NCBI RefSeq assembly: GCF_020535565.1
Contig: NZ_CP084758.1
Coordinates: 1,701,501 to 1,765,500 of the forward strand
DNA from: Shinella sp. XGS7
Lineage (GTDB): Bacteria; Pseudomonadota; Gammaproteobacteria; Burkholderiales; Burkholderiaceae_C
Length of the DNA: 64,000 nucleotides
Direction of reading: 5' to 3'
Made by a program: the position numbers and the translations under genes. Of the stretch, positions 27,627 through 35,909 are shown piece by piece; position 1 is the stretch's first letter, and each line of letters starts with the position of its first letter. Below the pieces are notes generated by a model. That model had not been told where the DNA came from, searched no databases, and was given only the letters and a program-made list of their open reading frames with translations.

Positions 27627-28313
27627 ATGAAGCACCCGGACGCCAGCCCCGAGCCGCAAGACCTGGCCCTGCGCCAGGAGATCTGTCGCGTGGGCCGCTC
27701 GCTCTTCGAGCGCGGCTATGTGCATGCCACGGCGGGCAATATCTCGGTGCGCCTGCCCGAGGACCGCGGCTTTCTGATCACGCCCACCGACGCCTGCCTG
27801 GGCTTCTTGCAGCCCGTGCAGCTGGCCCATGTGGCGGCCGATGGCCAGACCCAGCTCTCGGGCGAGCGGGCCAGCAAGACCCTGGCCCTGCACCGGGCCA
27901 TCTATGCCGCGGAGCCGCAGGCCGGCTGCGTGATCCACACCCACAGCACGCATCTGGTGGCCCTGAGCCTGGCCGGGGTCTGGCAGCCGGAGCGCGTGCT
28001 GCCACCCATCACGCCCTACTACCTGATGAAGGTGGGCCCCGTGCCCCAGATTCCCTACCACCGCCCCGGCGACCCGGCCGCGGCCGCCCTGGTGGCCCAG
28101 GCCATCGAGCAGGCGCGCGCTGCGGGTCGGCCGCTGCGCGCGGTGCTGATGGAGCGCCTGGGCCCCAATGTCTGGGAGGCCAGCCCGGCGGCCGCGATGG
28201 CGGTGCTGGAAGAGCTGGAAGAGACCGCCCGGCTCTGGCTGATGTGCCGCCCGGCTTCGCTGGACGAAGCCCGCATCGAGGAACTGCGCCAGCACTTCGG
28301 CGCCCGCTGGTAG
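27627..28313 (+). CDS. otnC: 3-oxo-tetronate 4-phosphate decarboxylase
   Basis: 228-residue class II aldolase-fold enzyme that releases CO2 from 3-oxo-tetronate 4-phosphate to give dihydroxyacetone phosphate. Visible are TAGNISVRL (about 33-41), the phosphate-binding TPTDAC segment, the Zn ligands in IHTHSTH (about 108-114) and a catalytic Glu in SGERASK. It follows otnK by 2 bases. The genomic setting distinguishes it from fuculose- or ribulose-phosphate aldolases. Confidence 0.92.
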   Translation: MKHPDASPEPQDLALRQEICRVGRSLFERGYVHATAGNISVRLPEDRGFLITPTDACLGFLQPVQLAHVAADGQTQLSGERASKTLALHRAIYAAEPQAGCVIHTHSTHLVALSLAGVWQPERVLPPITPYYLMKVGPVPQIPYHRPGDPAAAALVAQAIEQARAAGRPLRAVLMERLGPNVWEASPAAAMAVLEELEETARLWLMCRPASLDEARIEELRQHFGARW

Positions 28314-28349
28314 GCCCCGCAAACCGCTCCGACACCCCAGGACACGACC

Positions 28350-29150
28350 ATGCCGCAATTCGCCGCCAACCTCAGCCTGATGTACACGGAGCACGATTTC
28401 CTCAAGCGCTTTGGCGCGGCGGCGCGCGACGGCTTCAAGGCCGTGGAATACCTCTTCCCCTATGCCCATGCGCGCACCGTGCTGGCAGAGCAACTGCGCG
28501 ACCATGGCCTGCGCCAGGTGCTCTTCAATGCGCCGCCGGGCGACTTCGAGGCGGGCGAACGCGGCCTGGCCTGCCTGCCCGGGCGCGAGGGCGAGTTTCG
28601 CGTGGACTTCATGGAACAGGCCCTGTCCTATGCCGAGGCGCTGGACTGCCCGCGCATCCATGTGATGGCCGGCCTGGTGCCGCCGGGCGCCGACCGTGCA
28701 CGCCTGCGCCACACCTATCTGGAGAACCTGGCCTGGGCGGCCGAGCGCGCGGCCGACGCCGGGCGCGAGCTGCTGATCGAGCCCATCAACACCCGCGACA
28801 TCCCGGGCTACTTCCTCAACCGCCAGGATGAGGCCCATGCCATCGTGGCCGAGGTCGGCGCCTCCAACCTCAAGGTGCAGATGGACCTCTACCACTGCCA
28901 GATCGTGGAGGGCGATCTGGCCATGAAGCTGCGTCGCTACCTGCCCGGCGGCCGGGTGGGCCATCTGCAGATCGCCAGCGTGCCCGAGCGCAACGAGCCC
29001 GAGGCCGGCGAGCTGAACTACCCCTGGCTCTTCGCCCTGCTGGACGAGCTGGGCTATGCCGGCCATGTGGGCTGCGAGTACCGGCCGCGCAGCGGCGACA
29101 CCTCGGCGGGCCTGGCCTGGTTCGCCCCCTACAAGGAGCAGCAGCGATGA
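28350..29150 (+). CDS. otnI: 2-oxo-tetronate isomerase
   Basis: 266-residue TIM-barrel enzyme of the hydroxypyruvate-isomerase family. In this pathway it moves the keto group of 2-oxo-tetronate to C3. The start [14 protein letters not shown] and [10 protein letters not shown] are standard; metal ligands are expected in [14 protein letters not shown] (about 148-161), QMDLYHCQ (about 174-181) and the C-terminal GCEYRP (Glu). Its stop overlaps the denD start (ATGA). Confidence 0.93.
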   Translation: MPQFAANLSLMYTEHDFLKRFGAAARDGFKAVEYLFPYAHARTVLAEQLRDHGLRQVLFNAPPGDFEAGERGLACLPGREGEFRVDFMEQALSYAEALDCPRIHVMAGLVPPGADRARLRHTYLENLAWAAERAADAGRELLIEPINTRDIPGYFLNRQDEAHAIVAEVGASNLKVQMDLYHCQIVEGDLAMKLRRYLPGGRVGHLQIASVPERNEPEAGELNYPWLFALLDELGYAGHVGCEYRPRSGDTSAGLAWFAPYKEQQR

Positions 29151-30139
29151 AGGTGCTGATCACCGGCGGTGCCGGCTTCCTGGGTGCCCGCCTGGCGCGC
29201 GCGCTGCTGGCGCGCGGCGAGCTGGCGGGCCGGCCGCTCACGGGCCTGGTGCTGGCCGATCTGGTGGCGCCACCGCCCGATCTGTGCGCCGAGGTGCTCG
29301 TGAGCGTGCGAGAGGGCCAGCTGATGGCGCAGGCGGACGCCCTGGCGCGCGAGGGCCTGGACGGGGTCTTCCATCTGGCCTCGGCCGTCTCGGCCGAGTG
29401 CGAGGCTGACTTCGAGCTGGGCCTGCGCTCCAATCTGGACAGCACGCGCGCCCTGCTGGACGCGCTGCGCCGGCAGGGCGGCGGTGCGCGCCTGGTCTTC
29501 GCCAGCTCGGTGGCCGTCTATGGCTCGGACCCGGCCCTGCCCCTGCCGCCGGTGGTGCATGACGAGACCCTGCCCACGCCGCAGTCCTCCTACGGCATTC
29601 ACAAATTCATCTGCGAGCAGCTGGTGGCCGACTACACGCGCAAGGGCTTCATCGACGGGCGCAGCGCCCGGCTGATGACGGTGGCCGTGCGCCCGGGCCG
29701 CCCCAATGGCGCGGCCTCGGGCTTTCTCTCGGGCATCGTGCGCGAGCCGCTGGCGGGCCTGGACGCCGTCTGCCCCGTGGCGCCCGAGACCCGGGTGGCC
29801 CTGGCCTCGCCGGCCAGCACCATCGCCGGTCTGATCCGCGTGTTCGAGGCCAGCCGCGAGGACTTTGGCGGCCGCACCGCCCTGAACCTGCCGGCGCTCA
29901 GCGTGAGCGTGGCCGAGATGCTGGACGCGCTGGAAATCCTGGCCGGCCCCGAGGCGCGCGCGCGCGTGCGCTTCGAGCCCGATGCCGCCATCGCCCGCAT
30001 CGTGGGCGCCTGGCCGGCCCGCTTCGAATCGCAGCGCGCGGCACGCCTGGGCCTCAGGCCCGATGCCGACTTCATCAGCGTGCTGCGTCAGTACGCGCAG
30101 GACCATGCCGAGGCCGTGCGCGTGCCGCTGCGCTGCTAG
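29147..30139 (+). CDS. denD: D-erythronate dehydrogenase
   Basis: 330-residue NAD-dependent extended short-chain dehydrogenase. It oxidises D-erythronate to 2-oxo-tetronate, feeding the same isomerase as LtnD. The cofactor loop [10 protein letters not shown] is at about 6-15, the substrate segment FASSVAVYG at about 119-127, and the catalytic pair in SSYGIHK (Tyr and Lys, about 147-151). DenD together with LtnD means both tetronate epimers should be used. The TRAP transporter follows after 70 bases. Confidence 0.92.
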   Translation: MKVLITGGAGFLGARLARALLARGELAGRPLTGLVLADLVAPPPDLCAEVLVSVREGQLMAQADALAREGLDGVFHLASAVSAECEADFELGLRSNLDSTRALLDALRRQGGGARLVFASSVAVYGSDPALPLPPVVHDETLPTPQSSYGIHKFICEQLVADYTRKGFIDGRSARLMTVAVRPGRPNGAASGFLSGIVREPLAGLDAVCPVAPETRVALASPASTIAGLIRVFEASREDFGGRTALNLPALSVSVAEMLDALEILAGPEARARVRFEPDAAIARIVGAWPARFESQRAARLGLRPDADFISVLRQYAQDHAEAVRVPLRC

Positions 30140-30209
30140 GGGCACCAAGCTTTTCCTCGCTGTTTCTTCCCTGTGTTCTATCGCCTCACGACAACGGAGA
30201 CAAATCACC

Positions 30210-31205
30210 ATGATGAGCAAGACGCTGCAGACGAAGACGATGTTCACCCGCTCCCTGCTGGCGGCCGCGGCCCTGCTGGCCGGCTCGGCGGCCTGGTCCC
30301 AGACCGTGCTGAAGATCGGCTATGCCACCAGCAAGGAGTCGCACTACGGCGTGGGCTCCACGGTCTTCTGCGATGAGATCGAGAAGGGCACTCAGGGTCG
30401 CTACAAATGCCAGCAGTTCCCCAACTCCGCCCTGGGCGGTGAGCGCGAGCAGATCGAGGCGGTGCAGCTGGGCACCCAGGACCTGACCAACACCTCCACC
30501 GGGCCCCTGGGCAACTTCCTGCCCGAGGCCAAGATCTTCGACATCCCCTTCCTCTTCCGCGACTACAACCACGCGCGCCACACCATGGACGGCCCCATCG
30601 GCCAGGACGTGCTGAAGAAGCTGCAGACCAAGGGCCTGGTGGGCCTGGCCTGGACGGAGAACGGCTTTCGCCACATGACGAACAACAAGCGCGCCATCAC
30701 CCAGGCCAGCGATGCCTCGGGCCTGAAGCTGCGCACCATGGAGAACAAGATCCATATGGAGGGCTACAAGACCTTCGGTCTGCTGCCCACGCCCATGCCC
30801 TTCCCGGAGCTCTTCACCGCGCTGCAGCAGGGCACGGTGGACGGGCAGGAGAACCCCATCCCGGTGATCCTGTCCTCCAAGTTCTCCCAGGTGCAGAAGC
30901 ATCTCTCGCTGACCGGCCATGTGTATTCGCCGGCCGTGCTGCTGCTCTCGCCCAATGTGTGGAACAAGCTCTCCGAGGCCGACAAGAAGGTCTTCCAGGA
31001 CGCCGCCGCCAAGGGCGCGGCCGCCCAGCGCAAGAAGGTCAATGACGACGAGGCCAATGGCATCGCCCAGCTGAAGAAGGACGGCATGCAGGTGGTGGAG
31101 AAGGTGGACGGCGAGAGCTTCCGCAAGGCGGTGGCGCCGGCCTATGCCGGCTTCGCCAAGGAGTTCGGGGCCGACAAGATCGCGGCCATTCAGGCGGTGA
31201 AGTAA
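30210..31205 (+). CDS. dctP: TRAP transporter solute-binding protein (DctP family)
   Basis: 331-residue periplasmic binding protein with a Sec signal peptide ([20 protein letters not shown], cleavage near residue 30). Family hallmarks are PNSALGGEREQIEAVQLGTQD, FRHMTNNKR, the carboxylate-binding Arg in LKLRTMENK, and PFPELFTALQQGTVDGQENP. Its position inside the tetronate operon suggests L-threonate or D-erythronate as ligand (inference). The start at 30210 is used; ATG 30213 is one codon on. A CGGAG-like ribosome site lies upstream. Three strong hairpins follow before the permease genes. Confidence 0.93.
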   Translation: MMSKTLQTKTMFTRSLLAAAALLAGSAAWSQTVLKIGYATSKESHYGVGSTVFCDEIEKGTQGRYKCQQFPNSALGGEREQIEAVQLGTQDLTNTSTGPLGNFLPEAKIFDIPFLFRDYNHARHTMDGPIGQDVLKKLQTKGLVGLAWTENGFRHMTNNKRAITQASDASGLKLRTMENKIHMEGYKTFGLLPTPMPFPELFTALQQGTVDGQENPIPVILSSKFSQVQKHLSLTGHVYSPAVLLLSPNVWNKLSEADKKVFQDAAAKGAAAQRKKVNDDEANGIAQLKKDGMQVVEKVDGESFRKAVAPAYAGFAKEFGADKIAAIQAVK

Positions 31206-31217
31206 GCCCACCCCCTA

Positions 31218-31270
31218 CCGGCTGCGCCGGCCCCCTCAAGGGGGCGGTGCCAGCCGACCGGCCAAGCCGG
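31218..31270 (+). other. Three consecutive hairpins between TRAP binding protein and permease genes
   Basis: CCGGC-TGC-GCCGG (31218-31230), CCCCCT-CA-AGGGGG (31231-31244) and CCGGC-CAA-GCCGG (31258-31270) are perfect short stems with tiny loops and no T-run. Such stems can protect the upstream message or attenuate read-through, giving more binding protein than permease. The CCCCCTcaAGGGGG element resembles an intergenic repeat I recall from Burkholderiales genomes. Confidence 0.55.
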
Positions 31271-31320
31271 ATCGGCGGCACCCGCTGGGTCAAGACCCGA
31301 CCCTCGGATGGAGTTCTGAG

Positions 31321-31812
31321 ATGAAATCACTCTTGCTCGCGCTGGACCGCCGCCTCAGCGGCCTGGCGCTGAACCTGGCCTGCCTGCTGCTGGCCCTGAT
31401 CTGCGTGCTGGGCCTGTGGCAGGTGCTGGCGCGCTTCGTGTTCTCGCAGCCTAGCACCTGGACCGAGGAGGCCATGCGCCGCCTGCTGATCTGGTGCGTG
31501 ATGCTGGGCGTGGTGGTGGCCTTCCGGCGCGGCGCCCTGGTCTCGGTGGACCTGATGCTGCGGCTCTCGCGCGGCTGGTGGCGCCGGGTGGTGCGCAGCC
31601 TCATCACCCTGAGTTCCCTGGCCTTTCTGGCGGTGCTGCTGTGGTTCGGCATCGATCTGGCGTGGCGCGTGCGCTTCCAGACCTTTGCCAGCCTGGACCT
31701 CTCCATGGCCTGGGCCTATGCGGCCCTGCCCGTGGGCGCCGCCCTGGGCCTGGTGGCCGTGCTGGCCCAGCACCTGGATCCGATGAACGAAGAGCTGGAG
31801 AGCGCGCAGTAA
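31321..31812 (+). CDS. dctQ: TRAP transporter small permease (DctQ family)
   Basis: 163-residue inner-membrane protein with four predicted helices. Family features are the ICVLGLWQVLARFVF helix, the PSTWTEEAMRRLLIWCVMLG loop, and RGALVSVDLMLRL. It pairs with the 12-helix DctM subunit encoded 34 bases downstream to form a sodium-driven importer with the DctP-type binding protein. GGAG lies 8 bases before the ATG. Confidence 0.92.
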   Translation: MKSLLLALDRRLSGLALNLACLLLALICVLGLWQVLARFVFSQPSTWTEEAMRRLLIWCVMLGVVVAFRRGALVSVDLMLRLSRGWWRRVVRSLITLSSLAFLAVLLWFGIDLAWRVRFQTFASLDLSMAWAYAALPVGAALGLVAVLAQHLDPMNEELESAQ

Positions 31813-31846
31813 GCCGCGCGCCTCGCCGCCTAAGGACCCTCGCATC

Positions 31847-33157
31847 ATGCCCCTGACCCTTCTGATCACGATGCTGCTGGCGTTCGCCTTCAGCATCTCC
31901 ATTGCCGTGGCCATCGGCGGCTCGGCCATGCTGGGCCTGGCCTTATTCGATCCGGCGCGCCTGGTGCTGGCGCCCAAGGAGATGTTCACGGCCATCGACA
32001 AATTCCCCCTGGCCGCGATCCCCTTCTTCATCCTGGCCGGCAATCTGATGGAGACCGGCGGCATCTCGCGTCGCCTGGTGGACTTCGCCAAGTCCCTGGT
32101 GGGCGGGGTGCAGGGCGGCCTGCCCATGACCTGCGTGCTGACCTGCATGATCTTCGCCGCGGTCTCGGGCTCCTCGGTGGCCACCACCTTCGCCATCGGC
32201 GCCATCCTGATCCCGGCCCTGATCAAGCATGGCTACCCGCGCGAGTACGCGGCGGCCCTGCAGGCCACCTCGGCCGAGCTGGGCGTGATCATCCCGCCCT
32301 CCATTCCCATGATCCTGTTCGGCGTCTCGGCCGAGGTGTCCATCGGCGAGCTCTTCATCGCCGGCTTCGGGCCGGGCCTGCTGATCGGCGGCGCGCTGAT
32401 GCTCTTCGTGCACCTGTACTGCCGCTGGAAGGGCTGGGGCCTGCGTGACGGTGACGGCCGCCTGAGCGTGGGCCGCGCCACGCTGAACGCCGGCTGGGCC
32501 CTGCTGATGCCGGTCATCATCCTGGGCGGCATCTACGGCGGCGTGTTCACGCCCACCGAGGCCTCGGTGGTGGCGGTGTTCTATGCGCTGATCGTGGGCC
32601 TCTTCGTGCACCGCGAGCTCACGCTCAAGGACTTGCTGCCGGTGCTGCGCAAGTCCGTGATCAGCAGCAGCGTGATCATGTTCATCATCGCCAATGCCGG
32701 CCTGTTCGCCTTCCTGATCACGCGGGCCGGCGTGCCCGAGGCCCTGGGCGGCTGGCTCACCGAGGTGCTGCGCTCGCCGCTGTGGTTTCTGCTGGGCGTC
32801 AATGCCGCGCTCTTCGTGGTGGGCATGTTCATCGAGACCTCGGCCGCCATCATCGTGCTGGCGCCCATCCTGGTGCCAGTGGCGCGGCACTTCGGGGTGG
32901 ACCCGGTGCACTTCGGCACCATCATGGTCGTGAACCTGGCCCTGGGCATGATCACGCCGCCCTTTGGCGTGAACCTGTTCGCCGCCTGCACCGTGGCCAA
33001 GATCTCGCTGGACCGCATCGTGCGGCACCTGCTGCCCTTTGTGCTGGTCATCATCGCCTGCCTGATGGTGATCACCTATGTGCCCTGGATCAGCCTCGCG
33101 CTGCGTGATCTGGTGTTTGCCGCGCCGGCCGTGGCCCCGGTCATCGGTCCGCAATGA
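31847..33157 (+). CDS. dctM: TRAP transporter large permease (DctM family)
   Basis: 436-residue polytopic membrane protein forming the transport channel. Motifs FFILAGNLMETGGISRRLVDFA, GSSVATTFAIGAILIPAL, IIPPSIPMILFGV and NLALGMITPPFGVNLFAA are diagnostic. It completes the DctPQM-type importer of the tetronate operon. The aldehyde dehydrogenase gene starts 17 bases after its stop behind an AAGGAG site, so transcription very probably continues. Confidence 0.94.
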   Translation: MPLTLLITMLLAFAFSISIAVAIGGSAMLGLALFDPARLVLAPKEMFTAIDKFPLAAIPFFILAGNLMETGGISRRLVDFAKSLVGGVQGGLPMTCVLTCMIFAAVSGSSVATTFAIGAILIPALIKHGYPREYAAALQATSAELGVIIPPSIPMILFGVSAEVSIGELFIAGFGPGLLIGGALMLFVHLYCRWKGWGLRDGDGRLSVGRATLNAGWALLMPVIILGGIYGGVFTPTEASVVAVFYALIVGLFVHRELTLKDLLPVLRKSVISSSVIMFIIANAGLFAFLITRAGVPEALGGWLTEVLRSPLWFLLGVNAALFVVGMFIETSAAIIVLAPILVPVARHFGVDPVHFGTIMVVNLALGMITPPFGVNLFAACTVAKISLDRIVRHLLPFVLVIIACLMVITYVPWISLALRDLVFAAPAVAPVIGPQ

Positions 33158-33174
33158 GGCAAGGAGAAGCCTTG

Positions 33175-34623
33175 ATGAGCACACTGCCCGCGTTCCTGAA
33201 CCTCATCGATGGCGAGGCGCGCGCCGCGGCCGGCGGCCTCACGCTGGAGGTGCTGGACCCCGCCGATGGCCAGGTCTTCACCCGGCTGCCGCGCAGCGAT
33301 GCGCGCGATGTGGACGCCGCGGTAGCGGCCGCGCGCCGAGCCTTCCACGGCCCCTGGGGCCGGGCCACGGCCACCGAGCGCGGCCGGGTGCTGAGCCGCC
33401 TCGCGGCCCTGATCCTGCAGCAGCACGAGGCCCTGGCCCAGCTGGAATGCCGCGACACCGGCAAACCCATCCAGCAGGCCCGCGCCGACATCACGGCCTG
33501 CGCCCGCTACTTCGAGTACTACGGCGGCGCGGCCGACAAGCTGCATGGCGAGAGCATTCCCTATGCGGCCGGCAGCACCGTGATCGCGCTGCGCGTGCCG
33601 CATGGTGTGACCGGCCACATCATTCCCTGGAACTACCCGGCCCAGATCTTCGGCCGCTCGGTGGGCGGGGCCCTGGCCGCCGGCAATGCCTGCGTGGTCA
33701 AGCCGGCGGAGGACGCCTGCCTCACGCCCTTGCGCATCGCCGCGCTGGCCCTGGAGGCCGGCCTGCCGCCGGGCGCGCTGAACATGGTCTGCGGGCTGGG
33801 CGTGGAAGCCGGCGCGGCCCTGGCCGCGCACCCGGGCATCAACCACATCTCCTTCACCGGCTCGCCCGGCACCGGCACGGCCGTGGCCCAGGCGGCGGCG
33901 CTCAACCATGTGCCGGTGACGCTGGAGTTGGGCGGCAAGTCGCCCCAGATCCTGTTTGCCGATGCCGATCTGGACCAGGCCCTGCCCGTGGTGCTCAACG
34001 CCATCGTGCAGAACGCCGGCCAGACCTGCGCGGCCGGCAGCCGGGTGCTGATCGAGCGCCGCATCCATGCCCAGGTGATGGAAGGCCTGGCCGCGCGCTT
34101 TGCGGCCCTGCGCACCGGCCCCGGTCTGGCAGGCCCGGACTGCGGCCCGCTGATCAATGCGCGCCAGCTGGCGCGGGTGCAGGCCTTGGTGGAGGCCGGC
34201 TTGGCCGACGGCATTCAGGCCGTGGCCCGCGCCCAGCTCGCCCCCGAGGCGCCCGCCGGGGGCTTCTACTTTGCGCCCCTGCTGCTGGACGGCGTGCCGC
34301 CCGATCACGCCATCGCCCGGCAGGAGATTTTCGGCCCGGTGCTGGCGGCCATCGCCTTCGACACGGAGGCACAGGCGCTCGCCATCGCCAATGACACGGT
34401 CTACGGCCTCGCCGGGGCAGTCTTCACCCGCGACGGCGCGCGTCAGCTGCGCTGCGCCCATGCCATCGAGGCCGGCCAGGTCTTCATCAACAACTACGGC
34501 GCCGGCGGCGGCATCGAGCTGCCCTTCGGCGGCATGAAGCATTCGGGCTACGGGCGCGAGAAGGCCTTCGAGGGCCTGCGCAGCTTCACCACCATCAAGA
34601 CCATTGCCATCTCGCATGGCTGA
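33175..34623 (+). CDS. NAD(P)-dependent aldehyde dehydrogenase
   Basis: 482-residue aldehyde dehydrogenase. The general base Glu251 sits in VTLELGGKSPQ and the nucleophile Cys285 in NAGQTCAAGSR; the NAD-binding SFTGSPGTGTAV and the C-terminal PFGGMKHSGYGRE are intact. The start at 33175 follows AAGGAG by 8 bases; an in-frame ATG at 33154 lacks a site and overlaps dctM. Its place at the end of the tetronate operon suggests oxidation of a C4 aldehyde (erythrose/threose or semialdehyde) that feeds or branches from the pathway, but family membership alone does not give the substrate. Confidence 0.92.
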   Translation: MSTLPAFLNLIDGEARAAAGGLTLEVLDPADGQVFTRLPRSDARDVDAAVAAARRAFHGPWGRATATERGRVLSRLAALILQQHEALAQLECRDTGKPIQQARADITACARYFEYYGGAADKLHGESIPYAAGSTVIALRVPHGVTGHIIPWNYPAQIFGRSVGGALAAGNACVVKPAEDACLTPLRIAALALEAGLPPGALNMVCGLGVEAGAALAAHPGINHISFTGSPGTGTAVAQAAALNHVPVTLELGGKSPQILFADADLDQALPVVLNAIVQNAGQTCAAGSRVLIERRIHAQVMEGLAARFAALRTGPGLAGPDCGPLINARQLARVQALVEAGLADGIQAVARAQLAPEAPAGGFYFAPLLLDGVPPDHAIARQEIFGPVLAAIAFDTEAQALAIANDTVYGLAGAVFTRDGARQLRCAHAIEAGQVFINNYGAGGGIELPFGGMKHSGYGREKAFEGLRSFTTIKTIAISHG

Positions 34624-34636
34624 GGAGAGCAGCATC

Positions 34637-35419
34637 ATGACAGCGAAGAATCTGCAGGACCGCGTGGCCATCGTGACCGGCGCGGGGGGCGGCTTTGGCG
34701 AGGGCATCGCCAAGCTCATGGCCGAGCGCGGCGCCCGGGTGGTGGTGGCCGACATCCGGCGGGATGCCGCGCAAGCCGTGGCTCAGGCCATCCAGGCCGC
34801 GGGCGGCCAGGCCATCGCGGTGGAGGCGGACGTGACGCGCAACGAGTCGGTGGGCGCCATGGTGGCGGCCGCGGTGGAAGCCTTTGGCGGCCTGGACATC
34901 CTGGTCAACAACGCCGGCACCACGCACAAGAACCGGCCCATGCTGGAGGTGGACGAAGCGACCTTCGACCGCGTCTACGCCACCAATGTGAAGAGCATCT
35001 ATCTGGGCGCGGTGCATGCCGTGCCGCAGTTCCGCAGGCAGGCGGCGGCCGGGCGCCGCGGCGGGGTGATCATCAACATCGCCTCCACCGCCGGCGTGCG
35101 GCCGCGCCCGGGCCTGAGCTGGTACAACGGGACCAAGGGCGCGGCCATCAACCTCACCAAGGGCATGGCGGTGGAGCTGGCGCCCGAGGGCATACGCGTG
35201 AACGCGGTCAACCCGGTGATGGGCGCGACCGGCCTGATCCAGGACTTCCTGCCCGGCGAGGACAGCGAGGCCACCCGCGCCAAGATCATCGCCACCATTC
35301 CCATGGGGCGCCTGTCCACGGCCCTGGATATCGCCAAGGCCACGGCCTTCCTGGCCAGCGACGAGGCCGAGTTCATCACCGGCGTGGCCATCGAGGTGGA
35401 CGGTGGACGCTGCATCTGA
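34637..35419 (+). CDS. Short-chain dehydrogenase/reductase
   Basis: 260-residue classical SDR. Cofactor loop TGAGGGFGEG (about 15-24), acidic ADIRRD suggesting NAD preference, NNAGT, and the catalytic Tyr163/Lys167 in SWYNGTKGA; the C-terminus ends VDGGRCI. ATG 34637 has GAGGAG upstream. It starts 14 bases after the aldehyde dehydrogenase and is probably the last gene of the tetronate operon. A sugar or polyol substrate upstream of erythronate/threonate is plausible but unproven. Confidence 0.9.
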   Translation: MTAKNLQDRVAIVTGAGGGFGEGIAKLMAERGARVVVADIRRDAAQAVAQAIQAAGGQAIAVEADVTRNESVGAMVAAAVEAFGGLDILVNNAGTTHKNRPMLEVDEATFDRVYATNVKSIYLGAVHAVPQFRRQAAAGRRGGVIINIASTAGVRPRPGLSWYNGTKGAAINLTKGMAVELAPEGIRVNAVNPVMGATGLIQDFLPGEDSEATRAKIIATIPMGRLSTALDIAKATAFLASDEAEFITGVAIEVDGGRCI

Positions 35420-35443
35420 GCGTCCGCGCTCAAGCGGCGTCGC

Positions 35444-35857
35444 TCAGCCGCGCGGGTAGAGGATCATCTGCGTGCAGCGGAACAGGGCCAGGGTCTTGCC
35501 GCTGTCGCGGTGGCTGACCACGGCGTCCCAGACCTGGGTCGTGCGGCCGCCGTGATAGAGCTTGGCCACCACCTCCACCACGCCCTCGCGCGCCGTGCCC
35601 AGGTGGTTGGACTTGAGCTCGAGGGTGGTGAAGCTCTGCGCGCCCTCGGGCAGGCTGGCCATGCAGCCATAGCCGCAGGCCGTGTCGGCCAGCGTGACCA
35701 CGCTGCCGGCATGCAGAAAGCCGTTGGGCGCCATCAGATGCGGGGCCACGGCGAGTTCGGCCCGCACCTCGCCGGCGGCGAGGTGCTGGACCACGATGCC
35801 CAGATGGCCGGGCAGGCTGGCATCGTGACGGGCTTGCAAAGAGGGTTCGAGCTTCAT
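35444..35857 (-). CDS. PaaI-family hotdog thioesterase
   Basis: 137-residue acyl-CoA thioesterase. The hotdog-fold signature is NGFLHAGSVVTLADTACGYG (about 49-68), where the HAG loop and following helix form the active site, then LELKSNHLGTAREG. The start at 35857 (MKLEPSLQARHD) is the last reasonable ATG; upstream sequence in frame is unlike protein. It converges with the SDR gene over a 24-base gap and follows the peptide-binding protein gene on the same strand. The acyl-CoA substrate is unknown. Confidence 0.87.
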   Translation of the reverse strand: MKLEPSLQARHDASLPGHLGIVVQHLAAGEVRAELAVAPHLMAPNGFLHAGSVVTLADTACGYGCMASLPEGAQSFTTLELKSNHLGTAREGVVEVVAKLYHGGRTTQVWDAVVSHRDSGKTLALFRCTQMILYPRG

Positions 35858-35909
35858 CGTGAGGACGGGGCAGGGGCGGAGACGCCGATTCTCGCGTGCC
35901 CCGCGGCGC

